Positions 49,763 through 58,470 of a stretch of 64,000 nucleotides of DNA are shown piece after piece (the first letter of the stretch is position 1; the number at the start of each line of letters is the position of its first letter). The position numbers and the translations under genes were made by a program. The DNA comes from Candidatus Levyibacteriota bacterium. Lineage in GTDB: Bacteria > Patescibacteria > Microgenomatia > Levybacterales > UBA12049. Under the pieces are notes generated by a model. The model did no database searches. It was not told the origin of the DNA and worked only from the letters and a program-made list of their open reading frames with translations. Location of the stretch: the NCBI GenBank assembly GCA_029260965.1, contig JAJDCG010000001.1:485592-549591 (forward strand), given 5' to 3'.

Positions 49763-50158
49763 ATGTCTATGAACAATAATGATATGGCTAAATTTAGAGA
49801 GCTTTTCCTGCAGACAGCGAGTGCGTATATTGAAGAAATAAAAAGCAATTTTTTAGAGTATTTAGAGGATAAAAGTAATATGACTGTAGTTGAAAATATT
49901 TTTGTTGCATCTCATTCTTTAGCAGGGCAAAGCTCAATGATGGGATATGTGGGGATTGCTAGTTTTGCAAGTGTGGTGGAAAATATTTTTAGAGCGAAAA
50001 AAAACCAGAATAGAGAGGTAACAGATGAAGAGATAAATCTCATAAAAAGTGCTCTCGAAAAAGTAAATCAATCATTAGTGAGAATAAAAGATGGAGATGA
50101 CGAAATCAAAATTACTGATGAAATTTCAAGACTTAGGGATATAGTAGGTATTCAATAA
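49763..50158 (+). CDS. Histidine phosphotransfer (HPt) protein
   Basis: A 131-residue all-helical protein. The phosphorylatable His is in ASHSLAGQSSMMGY (near 51), matching the HSLKGxxxxxG motif of CheA-type HPt domains. No kinase domain is attached. Directly followed by a CheY-like gene, so a phosphorelay is likely. The Met at codon 3 is an equally possible start. Confidence 0.85.
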   Translation: MSMNNNDMAKFRELFLQTASAYIEEIKSNFLEYLEDKSNMTVVENIFVASHSLAGQSSMMGYVGIASFASVVENIFRAKKNQNREVTDEEINLIKSALEKVNQSLVRIKDGDDEIKITDEISRLRDIVGIQ

Positions 50159-50159
50159 T

Positions 50160-50534
50160 ATGAAAATTTTAATAATAGAAGACGATAAATTTTTCCGCGA
50201 GTTCTATGTTCACAAATTAAAAGGAAAAGGGGTTGATGTTGATTCTGCTACTGATGGGGTTGAGGGTCTAGCAAAGATTCAGTCTTTTTCGCCTGATATT
50301 ATCCTCCTTGATCTTATTATGCCAAACAAGGATGGTTTTGAGGTATTGAAAGAGATGGCAGCACAGAACCTAGTCGACCAGATTCCTGTATTAATTTTTT
50401 CAACTCTCGCACAGCAGTCAGATGTTGATAAAATAAAACAACTTGGCGCTGCAGAATATGTAGATAAGAGCTTTTTTGATTTTGACAAATTATTTGTTCG
50501 AATTACCGAACTTTATAATGCAAAACATGCATAA
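50160..50534 (+). CDS. CheY-like single-domain response regulator
   Basis: A 124-residue receiver domain. Acidic pocket IIEDD (near 6-9), phosphoacceptor Asp in IILLDLIMPNKDG (near 52), switch Thr/Ser in IFSTLA and Lys in YVDKSFF. No output domain. Adjacent to pilB, so it may tune pilus assembly by direct contact, as in some twitching systems; that is inference. Confidence 0.9.
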   Translation: MKILIIEDDKFFREFYVHKLKGKGVDVDSATDGVEGLAKIQSFSPDIILLDLIMPNKDGFEVLKEMAAQNLVDQIPVLIFSTLAQQSDVDKIKQLGAAEYVDKSFFDFDKLFVRITELYNAKHA

Positions 50535-50542
50535 GCCTGCCC

Positions 50543-52228
50543 ATGGTTATCACAGATGAACAGCTTAAAAAGCTTATTGTTGATGTAGGACTTCTCGATG
50601 AAGCAAAGCTTGCTGAAGTCGAAAAGTACGCTAAGAATTCAGATCTACCTCTTTATGATGCTTTAATTGAAAAGGATATTGCAACTGATGAGAATCTTGG
50701 AATTATAGTTTCAGACTATCTTAAAATCCCCTTCATCGTTCTCGGAAAAATCTCTATTCCAGAAAATGCGTTCAAGATCATACCAGAACGTATTGCCAGA
50801 AAATATAAAGTGATTCCTTTTGAACGTGGTCATGAGGGTGTGAAGTTGGCAATGGTTGACCCTAGTAATAAGCTCATACAGGAGACAATAGAGCACAAGA
50901 CCGGTGAAAAGGTAATTCCCTACATGGCAACGGAAAGAGATATTTACGGCAAGTTGTTTATTTACAGAAAAGATCTTCAAAAAACATTTGATGTACTGGT
51001 TAATGAGCAACTTAAAAATGTAGGAAAGAAAGGAGCAGGTGATGCGCCAATTGCAAAGATTGTTGACTTGATTATTAAATATGCATATCAAGACTTGACT
51101 TCAGATATTCATATCGAACCAGAGGATAAGGATACCCTGGTGAGGTTCCGAATAGATGGAGTTCTTCATGATGTGCTTTATCTTCCTAAAAAATATCACG
51201 AACAAGTGGTAACAAGAATAAAGGTATTATCATCTCTGCGTACTGATGAGCACTTGGCGCCTCAGGATGGAAAAATGAGCATGGATCTTGAAGAGGAACG
51301 TCTTGATATTAGGATTTCTATACTTCCTATTGTTTATGGAGAAAAAGTCGTTATGAGGCTTCTAGCATCTCACTTTAGGCAATTTTCTTTGGTAGATTTG
51401 GGTATGACTCCAGAGGATCTTCAGAAAGTTAATAATGGCTTTTCGAAATCATTTGGTATGGTTCTCTCAACTGGACCAACAGGCTCAGGTAAAACTACAT
51501 CTATTTATTCCATTCTCAAGATTGTCAATACTAGGGAAAAAAATATAACTACAATTGAAGATCCAGTAGAATATCGTATCAAAGGCGTTAATCAAATTCA
51601 AACAAACAAAAAGGCAGAGCTTACCTTCGCATCAGGACTACGTTCAATTCTTAGACAGGATCCAAATATTATTTTTGTTGGTGAGATAAGAGATAGCGAG
51701 ACTGCGGGCATTGCTGTCAATGCAGCCCTTACTGGACATTTGGTTTTATCAACTCTACACACAAATGATGCATCGGGAGCTCTTCCTCGTCTGATAGACA
51801 TGAAGGTTGAGCCATTTTTGGTAGCATCAACGGTGAATGTCATAATCGCTCAGCGGTTGATCAGAAAGATCTGTGAAATGTGCAAAGCATCAATTGACAT
51901 AACAAAAGAACAGCTTTTGAAAAACTTTCCTGAGTCAGTCATCGGAAAATATTTTGGCGATAAGGAAACTCCTCGGATTTATAAAGGAAGTGGCTGCGCT
52001 GTATGTCATGGTGCTGGGTATGCAGGTAGGATCGGTATATTTGAAGTTCTTGAAGTTTCACCAGAAATTAAGAAATTGATTAGCGAAAAAAATGATGCTA
52101 ATGCAATACTTAATCAGGCAATGCAGGAAGGAATGGATACAATGCTTGATGATGGCATGAAAAAGATTATAAAAGGTCTTACAACAATTGAGGAAGTACT
52201 CAGGGTTACAAAGATTGAAACGCTTTAG
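50543..52228 (+). CDS. pilB: Type IV pilus assembly ATPase PilB
   Basis: A 561-residue extension motor of the GspE/PilB family. The N-terminal T2SSE_N domain (1 to about 150) precedes the core: Walker A GPTGSGKTTS (near 311), Asp box TIEDPVEYRIKG, Walker B IRDSETAGIA and His box TGHLVLSTLHTND. A zinc-binding Cys pair of motifs (CEMC, CAVC) lies near 453-495. No separate pilT retraction ATPase is in the window. Confidence 0.96.
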   Translation: MVITDEQLKKLIVDVGLLDEAKLAEVEKYAKNSDLPLYDALIEKDIATDENLGIIVSDYLKIPFIVLGKISIPENAFKIIPERIARKYKVIPFERGHEGVKLAMVDPSNKLIQETIEHKTGEKVIPYMATERDIYGKLFIYRKDLQKTFDVLVNEQLKNVGKKGAGDAPIAKIVDLIIKYAYQDLTSDIHIEPEDKDTLVRFRIDGVLHDVLYLPKKYHEQVVTRIKVLSSLRTDEHLAPQDGKMSMDLEEERLDIRISILPIVYGEKVVMRLLASHFRQFSLVDLGMTPEDLQKVNNGFSKSFGMVLSTGPTGSGKTTSIYSILKIVNTREKNITTIEDPVEYRIKGVNQIQTNKKAELTFASGLRSILRQDPNIIFVGEIRDSETAGIAVNAALTGHLVLSTLHTNDASGALPRLIDMKVEPFLVASTVNVIIAQRLIRKICEMCKASIDITKEQLLKNFPESVIGKYFGDKETPRIYKGSGCAVCHGAGYAGRIGIFEVLEVSPEIKKLISEKNDANAILNQAMQEGMDTMLDDGMKKIIKGLTTIEEVLRVTKIETL

Positions 52229-52239
52229 TATATAAAAAT

Positions 52240-53289
52240 ATGAATACAAAAAATATTGGTTTTTCGATTAAAGAAAAAATGACACTTCTTAGCAACATGC
52301 AAACCATGTTGTCAGCTGGTATACCAATTCTAGAAACAGTTGATTCTCTTCATGAAGACGCAAAAGGAAATGTAAAAAAATTTCTTGTTGTCTTGAAAAA
52401 TGACTTGATTCAGGGGCAAAAAGTTGCGTCAACATTAGCGAAATTTCCAAAAGTATTTGATAAAGTTACTGTTAATATCATAAAAGCTTCTGAAGAAGCT
52501 GGAAATCTCGATACCGCACTTTCAGACATAAAAGATAATATTAAGAAACAATCTGAGTTTAATGACAAGATAAAATCTGCCCTTATTTATCCCATGTTTA
52601 TAATGGTTGTTTTTACAATTGTTTTTACATTGATTCTTGTAGTGGTTATACCAAAGATTTCTGGAGTTTTTAAAAGTCTTCAGGTCACGCTCCCGCTTCC
52701 TACGAAAATTATGATTGCAATGTCTGATGCACTAGTGACCAAACCCATTCCTATCGCTCTTTCTGTCTTTATCATAATATCAATTATTGTTTTCGCGTAT
52801 AAAAAAAGTAAAAAAGTTTTTATAGAAGTTTTGACATCATTTCCTTTAATTTCGCAATTGGCAATTCAAGCAGATCTAACTCGTTTTACGAGAAGTCTTT
52901 ATCTCCTGTTATCAGCAGGTCTTCCTATTACAAACGCGCTTGAGCTTACCCAAGAAGTTGTAGTGAAAGAAAAAGTAAGGAGAGTTATTATTCATACAAA
53001 AAATTTAGTTTTTGGAGGGAAAAGATTGTCCGAGGGTCTAAAGGATCACAAAGAAGTTATCCCTGCAATAATGATAAAAATTATTGAAGCCGGTGAACGT
53101 ACGGGAACACTTGATAAGTCGATGCAGGACATATCTGATTATTTAGATTACGAGGTTTCAAATAGTCTAAAGACACTAACTGCATTTATAGAACCTTTGC
53201 TTCTTGTTGTCATTGGGGGTCTAATAGGTGGGATGATGATGGCTATTATATCACCAATCTACGGAGTTATCGGACAGGTAGGGAGATGA
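52240..53289 (+). CDS. pilC: Type IV pilus inner-membrane platform protein PilC
   Basis: A 349-residue GspF/PilC protein with two T2SSF repeats. Repeat 1 (LLSNMQTMLSAGIPILETVD, about 15-110) and repeat 2 (FTRSLYLLLSAGLPITNALE, about 207-330) are each followed by membrane helices (about 120-140, 165-185, 322-345). It anchors PilB at the membrane. It overlaps the next gene by 4 bases. Confidence 0.95.
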   Translation: MNTKNIGFSIKEKMTLLSNMQTMLSAGIPILETVDSLHEDAKGNVKKFLVVLKNDLIQGQKVASTLAKFPKVFDKVTVNIIKASEEAGNLDTALSDIKDNIKKQSEFNDKIKSALIYPMFIMVVFTIVFTLILVVVIPKISGVFKSLQVTLPLPTKIMIAMSDALVTKPIPIALSVFIIISIIVFAYKKSKKVFIEVLTSFPLISQLAIQADLTRFTRSLYLLLSAGLPITNALELTQEVVVKEKVRRVIIHTKNLVFGGKRLSEGLKDHKEVIPAIMIKIIEAGERTGTLDKSMQDISDYLDYEVSNSLKTLTAFIEPLLLVVIGGLIGGMMMAIISPIYGVIGQVGR

Positions 53290-53798
53290 GTGTTATCAAT
53301 AATTCAAAATTCATGATTAAAAATTTTAAAGGATTTACTCTTGTGGAAACAATAGTTGTAATGGGTATAATTGCAGCCCTCACAGGGTTGGGGACAATCA
53401 ACTTGATAGGAGCCAAAAGGTCAGCAGACGTATCCGCAAGCGTAAATGTTCTTATTGCAGATTTGAAATCTCAGCAGTCAAGGACAATGAGTGGTGATAC
53501 TGAATCAGGTTTGGTAATTGATGATTATGGAGTTTATTTTGCCACCCGTGAATATACTTTATTTAGAGGGGCTGATTTCGTAAGTAGTGACCCGGCTTCG
53601 CATTTTGTGGTGGAGTTGTCACAAGGAATTGTCTTTTCAGACTTAAACATTCAAGATTCTCAAGTTATTTTTGAGAAGGGAAGCGGAGAAGTTGTCGATT
53701 ATTCAGCAACTGAGAATAGTATTACTTTGTCTGATCCTGTCGGGAATGAAAAAACTGTTTTGATAAATAGCCTGGGATCAATCACGGAAGTTAATTGA
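53286..53798 (+). CDS. Minor pseudopilin (GspH/PilV-like)
   Basis: A 170-residue protein. Prepilin signal NFKG|FTLVETIVVMGIIAAL (cleavage after Gly near 17, Glu at +5) with its hydrophobic helix is clear. A beta-rich C-terminal domain (about 60-170) follows, as in GspH. The first codons (NNSKFMIKNFK) include the short AAATTC-type repeat also seen in other genes here. Likely part of the tip-initiation complex. Confidence 0.88.
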   Translation: MSVINNSKFMIKNFKGFTLVETIVVMGIIAALTGLGTINLIGAKRSADVSASVNVLIADLKSQQSRTMSGDTESGLVIDDYGVYFATREYTLFRGADFVSSDPASHFVVELSQGIVFSDLNIQDSQVIFEKGSGEVVDYSATENSITLSDPVGNEKTVLINSLGSITEVN

Positions 53799-53802
53799 TA
53801 GC

Positions 53803-55854
53803 ATGATAGATTTTTTGAAAATTAGTAAATTTAAAGACAAGAAAGGCTCTACAGGTCAGACGTTTATTGAGTTGATAATAATTATGGGGCTTGCAGTCCT
53901 GATAATTCCTGCGATAACCTCAGGTCTTATTAGTTCAAGGGAGGGTACCCCGCAACAGGAAAATAGACTTCAAGCAGCATCTATTCTTAAGGAGACCGAG
54001 TCAGCTGTGAGAAGCATCAAGAATGAAAGCTGGCTCAACTTTGATGCAGTTGTGGCTGGTGATCCCTATCATCCTCAGATTGCAGGTACATCATGGAGTC
54101 TTGTGGCTGGTGGTGATACTCTCGGAGGAGTTTATGATAGAGAGGTAGTAGTTAGTGATGTATATAGAGATGCCTCAGGTTCAATAGTGCAAACAGGTGG
54201 AGTTCTTGATCCTTCAACAAAAAAAGTTGATATTCGTATTGAATGGTCAAATCCTCGCCCATCTGAATTGGAATCTACTATATTTTTAACTAGAACAAAA
54301 AATGATACATTTGTTCAGACCCTTGATAGTGATTTTAACCCTGGAGATTTTATCGAAACTGTTGTGACTAATAATTCAAATGGGGAGGTTGAGCTAAATC
54401 AATCTTTTGGAACAGCTGATTGGTGTAAGCCTCAGGATTCTCAAATTGCCAAATTGACACTTCCCAAGCCTGGTAACGCAATATATATTCCGTCAATCGG
54501 TTCGGCACAGATAGCAACAGGAGATGGTGGCTCTGGGGAATCTCTTGTGGATGTAGATATCGCATTTTCTCCCCCACCTGCTCCTCCGAATGCAACAATT
54601 GATGGCACCTACATAGGAAATTATCAGACCAATGCTATTTTTAGTGATGGAAATTATGCTTATTTAGCCATAAATGGTAGTAGTAAGCAGGTGAGAATTC
54701 TAAATGTTTCTTCAAAACCTTATACAGAAGTAGGGACAATCACTCTTCCCAGCAATACAAACGCAAACGGAATTTATGTAGATGGCAACACAGCCTATGT
54801 TACAAGTAATGACGTTTTATATAAAGTTAATGTTACAAATAAGAATGGATCACATACGCCAAGTAACTCTGTAGCAATGAAAGCCCAATTTTGGTTTGAG
54901 GATGTTATAGCCAGGCAAGTGGTAGTCAGAGAGGACCGTGTTTTTGTAGCAGTGGAAGGAACTCTCTTCGGTCTACAAATTTTCAAAACAAATGATTTAA
55001 GTCTATTCGGTGTTTCCAAACCTACGGTAAAGCAGTTGCCAGAAGGGTTGTATGTTAATGAGGATGGATCAAGAGCATATATTGCTTTCAGTGGTGGGAG
55101 CGGACTTTTTCAAAAGGGATTTTTTATTCTCAACACAATTCCGACCAGAAAGGAATCTGTATGGATTCCTGGATTTGCGTTTTATTATCATCATATAGTT
55201 GGGAGTTACAATACCAAGGCTACAATTCCTCGAGGTATGACACTTGCACCAGGAAATGCAAATAGAGCGCTTATCGGAGGAATAGGGGGAACATATCAGT
55301 ATCATGTTGTTGATATTTCCAATGAATCAAAGCCTGTTTTTTGTGGGGGACTAAATATCCCACAAGGCGTTACAGGAGTTGCTGGTGCACTTGATCAATA
55401 CACAAATGTGTATTCATATCTTCTGACAGGTTCGGGGAATAAAGAGTTGAGGATTATTCAGGGAGGTGCAGGAGGAGGCGGTGGTGGAGGCTACTCTCCA
55501 TCCGGAACTTTCACTGGAGATACATTTGATGCAGGAGAAAAATCAGCTTTCAATAGATTTGAGGCAACTATTAGTGAGCCTGTTAATACTGAAATCAAAA
55601 TGCATGTTGCGGTTGGGCCTGATGGAGCAGCAGGTTGTGATCCTGCAGTTTTATCATACGTGGGTCCAGATGGTACCTCAAGCACGTACTTTACTCCAAA
55701 TGGTTCTGTGATTGCAGGTTCTATCCCGATGGGCGTATTGGCTGGATATTATGAGAATCCGGAAAGATGCTTTGGTTATAAAGTTTATTTTGAAACAAGC
55801 ACGTCTACATCTACGCCTGTATTTGAGGATATTGTTGTCAATTATTCACAATAA
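53803..55854 (+). CDS. Pseudopilin fused to a beta-propeller: candidate pilus-tip adhesin
   Basis: A 683-residue protein. The N-terminus has a prepilin-like segment GSTG|QTFIELIIIMGLAVLII with Glu at +5 but Gln in place of Phe at +1. The next 180 residues look like a pseudopilin beta-domain. Residues about 250-550 contain repeats of the YLAINGSSKQVRILNVS type, LVIVD/YVTN-like blades of a beta-propeller (NGIYVDGNTAYVTSN, GLYVNEDGSRAYIAFS). A Gly-rich hinge GGAGGGGGGGYS (about 552-563) precedes a C-terminal beta domain with two Cys. Very likely a tip or minor-pilin adhesin; target unknown. Confidence 0.8.
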   Translation: MIDFLKISKFKDKKGSTGQTFIELIIIMGLAVLIIPAITSGLISSREGTPQQENRLQAASILKETESAVRSIKNESWLNFDAVVAGDPYHPQIAGTSWSLVAGGDTLGGVYDREVVVSDVYRDASGSIVQTGGVLDPSTKKVDIRIEWSNPRPSELESTIFLTRTKNDTFVQTLDSDFNPGDFIETVVTNNSNGEVELNQSFGTADWCKPQDSQIAKLTLPKPGNAIYIPSIGSAQIATGDGGSGESLVDVDIAFSPPPAPPNATIDGTYIGNYQTNAIFSDGNYAYLAINGSSKQVRILNVSSKPYTEVGTITLPSNTNANGIYVDGNTAYVTSNDVLYKVNVTNKNGSHTPSNSVAMKAQFWFEDVIARQVVVREDRVFVAVEGTLFGLQIFKTNDLSLFGVSKPTVKQLPEGLYVNEDGSRAYIAFSGGSGLFQKGFFILNTIPTRKESVWIPGFAFYYHHIVGSYNTKATIPRGMTLAPGNANRALIGGIGGTYQYHVVDISNESKPVFCGGLNIPQGVTGVAGALDQYTNVYSYLLTGSGNKELRIIQGGAGGGGGGGYSPSGTFTGDTFDAGEKSAFNRFEATISEPVNTEIKMHVAVGPDGAAGCDPAVLSYVGPDGTSSTYFTPNGSVIAGSIPMGVLAGYYENPERCFGYKVYFETSTSTSTPVFEDIVVNYSQ

Positions 55855-56798
55855 TGAAAATAAATAAGTTATTTTTTATTAATTTATATAAAAAAATATT
55901 GAGCGACAGGTTAATTCTCCTGCTTGTTATTTTGGGAGTTATTAGTTTAACCGCTTCAATTATACTCCTCTCAGGAGAGGGAGATGAAAATGTAATAGAT
56001 AGGAGAACTCCCAGTTCAAATAGAGTTGGTGACAGTTCAGATGTGTCTCCCACAAAATCTCCTTTTAATTTGTTTGGTTTGTTGAATAATTCGGCGAGTG
56101 AAGATGATAAAAAAAATGAAACGCAGGCAAATAAACAGGCACTTACAAATATTTCCAATGGTAACCCATCCGCCTCCGTTCCATCCTACATAACTTTGGT
56201 TAATTCAGGTGGTTCAGTCACAACACAACCTCTTTCAAGTAGTGGTGTCACAAGTACGTTACAGGGATCGATAAACCCAAACAGCAGCATTCAGCAAGGT
56301 GTTGATAGTAGTAGTGACGATAATATTGCGATAAAATTTGAAGTTCCTAATGGAGGAAGCTTTACTTATATACCTCCTGGAACACCAAATGCTGAGATAA
56401 AATGGGGAAGATACAAAAATGAAGTTTATAATTACGCACTTAATTATCCAATTAATTGGCAGCAGGAGTTTGCGATTGATAATGAGGGTCATGAATTGCT
56501 TACACTTTACCCACCTGGAGTTGATACTAATAACCCAAATAGTCCATTTATAGCTTTTGCTTTTTCTTCACTATTTGACATTGTCGGCACGCATCTTGAG
56601 GATGGATTTGCAACCAGCATAGTTGTTGATGGCCAGAAAGGAAATCTTTATACAGATGGTGAAATAGGTTTCAGCTATATTACTTCGTTTATAAACTATT
56701 TGGATGGTTCATTTGGCTTGACTGCAAGCAAAAGCGATGAAACATTTGCATATATTTATTATTACATGATTAATTCAATTGATTTTAATACAAAATAA
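55854..56798 (+). CDS. Membrane-anchored pilus-operon protein with PsbP-like C-domain
   Basis: A 314-residue protein. One transmembrane helix (about 19-42) is followed by a Ser/Asn-rich low-complexity linker (about 45-165) and a folded domain beginning YNYALNYPINWQQEFA, which resembles the opening of PsbP/MOG1-like lipoprotein domains (YxFxxxYPxxW). No prepilin signal. Starts at the preceding stop and ends one base before the next start. Function unknown. Confidence 0.6.
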   Translation: MKINKLFFINLYKKILSDRLILLLVILGVISLTASIILLSGEGDENVIDRRTPSSNRVGDSSDVSPTKSPFNLFGLLNNSASEDDKKNETQANKQALTNISNGNPSASVPSYITLVNSGGSVTTQPLSSSGVTSTLQGSINPNSSIQQGVDSSSDDNIAIKFEVPNGGSFTYIPPGTPNAEIKWGRYKNEVYNYALNYPINWQQEFAIDNEGHELLTLYPPGVDTNNPNSPFIAFAFSSLFDIVGTHLEDGFATSIVVDGQKGNLYTDGEIGFSYITSFINYLDGSFGLTASKSDETFAYIYYYMINSIDFNTK

Positions 56799-56799
56799 C

Positions 56800-57285
56800 A
56801 TGAATAAATATAAAAAATTAAAAGGTTTTACACTTATTGAACTTACTGTTTCAATGGGGCTTCTAGTTATGGTGCTTGGGATAATAGGGGGTACTTTTGC
56901 ATCAATCGTTGCTGGTCAGTTGGAGTCAAAAGCAACATCAAGTGTAGATCAGGATAGTAGATTTATTTTTGCTCGTCTTACTCATGATATAACATCAGCA
57001 AATGGTATAGTGACTCCCTCCAATCCGGGAGATTCTTCAGCATCTTTGATAATTACCGTTGATTCCCTAAACTATATATACAGTCTTGATCCAAATGGTA
57101 ATTTTCTGCTTGACAAGGGGCTTGGTGGGGAGCAACTCAATGGCTACAATACGTGGGTTTCAGACTTAGAGTTTCAAAAGATAGGTGTTGACACAGTTCG
57201 TGTAAGTTTCGTCATAAGCTCCAAAACTCAGACAAAATCAGGCATTGAATCAAGAGAGGTACAGACAACGTTAGCACTGCCATGA
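56800..57285 (+). CDS. Minor pseudopilin (PulJ/PilW-like)
   Basis: A 161-residue protein from ATG 56800, where MNKYKKLKG|FTLIELTVSMGLLVMVLG is a canonical type IV prepilin signal; the frame is open to 56779 but overlaps the previous gene. The soluble part (about 35-161) includes DSRFIFARLTHDITSANG. Size and position fit a minor pilin of the priming complex. Overlaps the next gene by 4 bases. Confidence 0.88.
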   Translation: MNKYKKLKGFTLIELTVSMGLLVMVLGIIGGTFASIVAGQLESKATSSVDQDSRFIFARLTHDITSANGIVTPSNPGDSSASLIITVDSLNYIYSLDPNGNFLLDKGLGGEQLNGYNTWVSDLEFQKIGVDTVRVSFVISSKTQTKSGIESREVQTTLALP

Positions 57286-57701
57286 GAATTTCAAAATTCA
57301 ATTTTCAAATTTCAAATCACTTTAGCGGACAAGCTCTTATAATGCTTTTGGTTTTTAGCATTATTGCAGTTACGATTACTACTGCATCTGTTGCAATAGT
57401 GATTGAAAATTCCAAAAGTGGAGATAGGCTAAACCAGGGAGTGATGGCTGGGCAAATCGCAAAAAGTGGGATTGAAAATGCTTTAATAAGAATACTCAGA
57501 GATCCAAACTATAGCGGTGAAAATGATTTATTAATTGGAGATGGGAGTACAGATATTGTGGTATCTGGTGCAGGTACGCTTGTTGATCCATATATTATAA
57601 TATCTGATGCTAGTCTCGATGGTTATAAAAAGAAAATAGAGACTAAAGCTACATATGTAAATGATATACTTAAAGTGGTTTCAGAAAGGGAAATTTATTA
57701 A
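57282..57701 (+). CDS. PilX/GspK-like minor pilin with non-canonical signal
   Basis: A 139-residue protein. The N-terminal part ends NHFSG|QALIMLLVFSIIAVTIT, with Gln at +1 and no Glu at +5, as in PilX-type minor pilins that lack the Glu (GspK relatives). A short beta-rich domain follows. The first codons (SKFNFQISN) derive from a TCAAATTTCAAA-like AT repeat. It overlaps its upstream neighbour by 4 bases. Confidence 0.7.
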   Translation: MRISKFNFQISNHFSGQALIMLLVFSIIAVTITTASVAIVIENSKSGDRLNQGVMAGQIAKSGIENALIRILRDPNYSGENDLLIGDGSTDIVVSGAGTLVDPYIIISDASLDGYKKKIETKATYVNDILKVVSEREIY

Positions 57702-57703
57702 AC

Positions 57704-58438
57704 ATGACAGGAGTAATTTTTTTGCAAAAAAATAAATTTGATATTTATACAATGCCGCCAGGTAGAGTTAGTGAGTTTCTTTTTGTACCCGAGGTTATAA
57801 AAGAGTTGGATATTATAGATCGAGATCTATTGGATAATCTCGTTAAACTTTTTGTAACTAACAACAAGATTCCAGCATGTAATTTAGTAATTATTATTGC
57901 AGAAAATGCATGTTTCACAAGAGATATACAATTGCAGTCTCCAGACTCTGAGGTTGCAGTTGAAGATATTGCTAAAGAATTTGTAGATAGTGTACCGTAT
58001 GAAAAAATTGCAAGTAGAAATTTTCCGCTACAACGCGGGATTAGAGCTTTTGCGGTAAATGAAGATTTTTATTTGGGGATTGTTTCAGCATTTGAAAAAA
58101 TGGGATTCAAGATCGATGGAGTTTACCCAGGTCTTGCATTTGGAAATTTAATTGGGAAAGACTTTGTGCTTAGTTCTAGTAATTCTGAACTTGTTCTTTC
58201 AACTGCGAGATCTCAAGGCAAGTATAATTTGTTACTTCCAGAAGAACGAGCGGAGAATGAGCAAGAAGATCACACAGTAGGTGAAGGAGTGTCAAATGCG
58301 CCAGAGCAGGTGGATGATTATGTAATTGAAAAAGAAGAACCTGTAAGAAAAAAGAGCAACAAGAGGCTTTTTTTGATGATTGGTGTATTTTTAGTGTTAA
58401 TAATAATTCTCATCATTACAATACTGAATCAATCTTGA
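57704..58438 (+). CDS. Pilus-operon protein, possibly a PilM-like component with C-terminal membrane helix
   Basis: A 244-residue protein. The N-terminal 180 residues mix alpha and beta elements (VIFLQKNKFDIYTMPPG; LVIIIAENACFTRDI; PLQRGIRAFAVNEDFYLGIV). An acidic linker (about 185-215) and a basic KKSNKRL precede one C-terminal helix (about 221-241). Order and size resemble a divergent PilM (actin-like) fused to a PilN-type anchor, but I cannot confirm the fold. Confidence 0.45.
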   Translation: MTGVIFLQKNKFDIYTMPPGRVSEFLFVPEVIKELDIIDRDLLDNLVKLFVTNNKIPACNLVIIIAENACFTRDIQLQSPDSEVAVEDIAKEFVDSVPYEKIASRNFPLQRGIRAFAVNEDFYLGIVSAFEKMGFKIDGVYPGLAFGNLIGKDFVLSSSNSELVLSTARSQGKYNLLLPEERAENEQEDHTVGEGVSNAPEQVDDYVIEKEEPVRKKSNKRLFLMIGVFLVLIIILIITILNQS

Positions 58439-58463
58439 CAATCAGCCTTAATCAGAGAATAAT
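58435..58463 (+). promoter_or_regulatory. Promoter TTGACA-17-AATAAT of the first pilin gene, leaderless
   Basis: TTGACA (58435-58440) overlaps the stop region of the upstream gene; the -10 is at 58458-58463 (or TAATAT 58460-58465). ATG 58471 follows 7 bases later. It shows that TTG 58435 is not a start codon. Confidence 0.6.
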
Positions 58464-58470
58464 ATATGCA

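Noticed and set aside
58435..58470. TTG start for the first pilin
   Set aside because: The TTG belongs to a consensus -35 TTGACA; pilin leaders are short and ATG 58471 fits.
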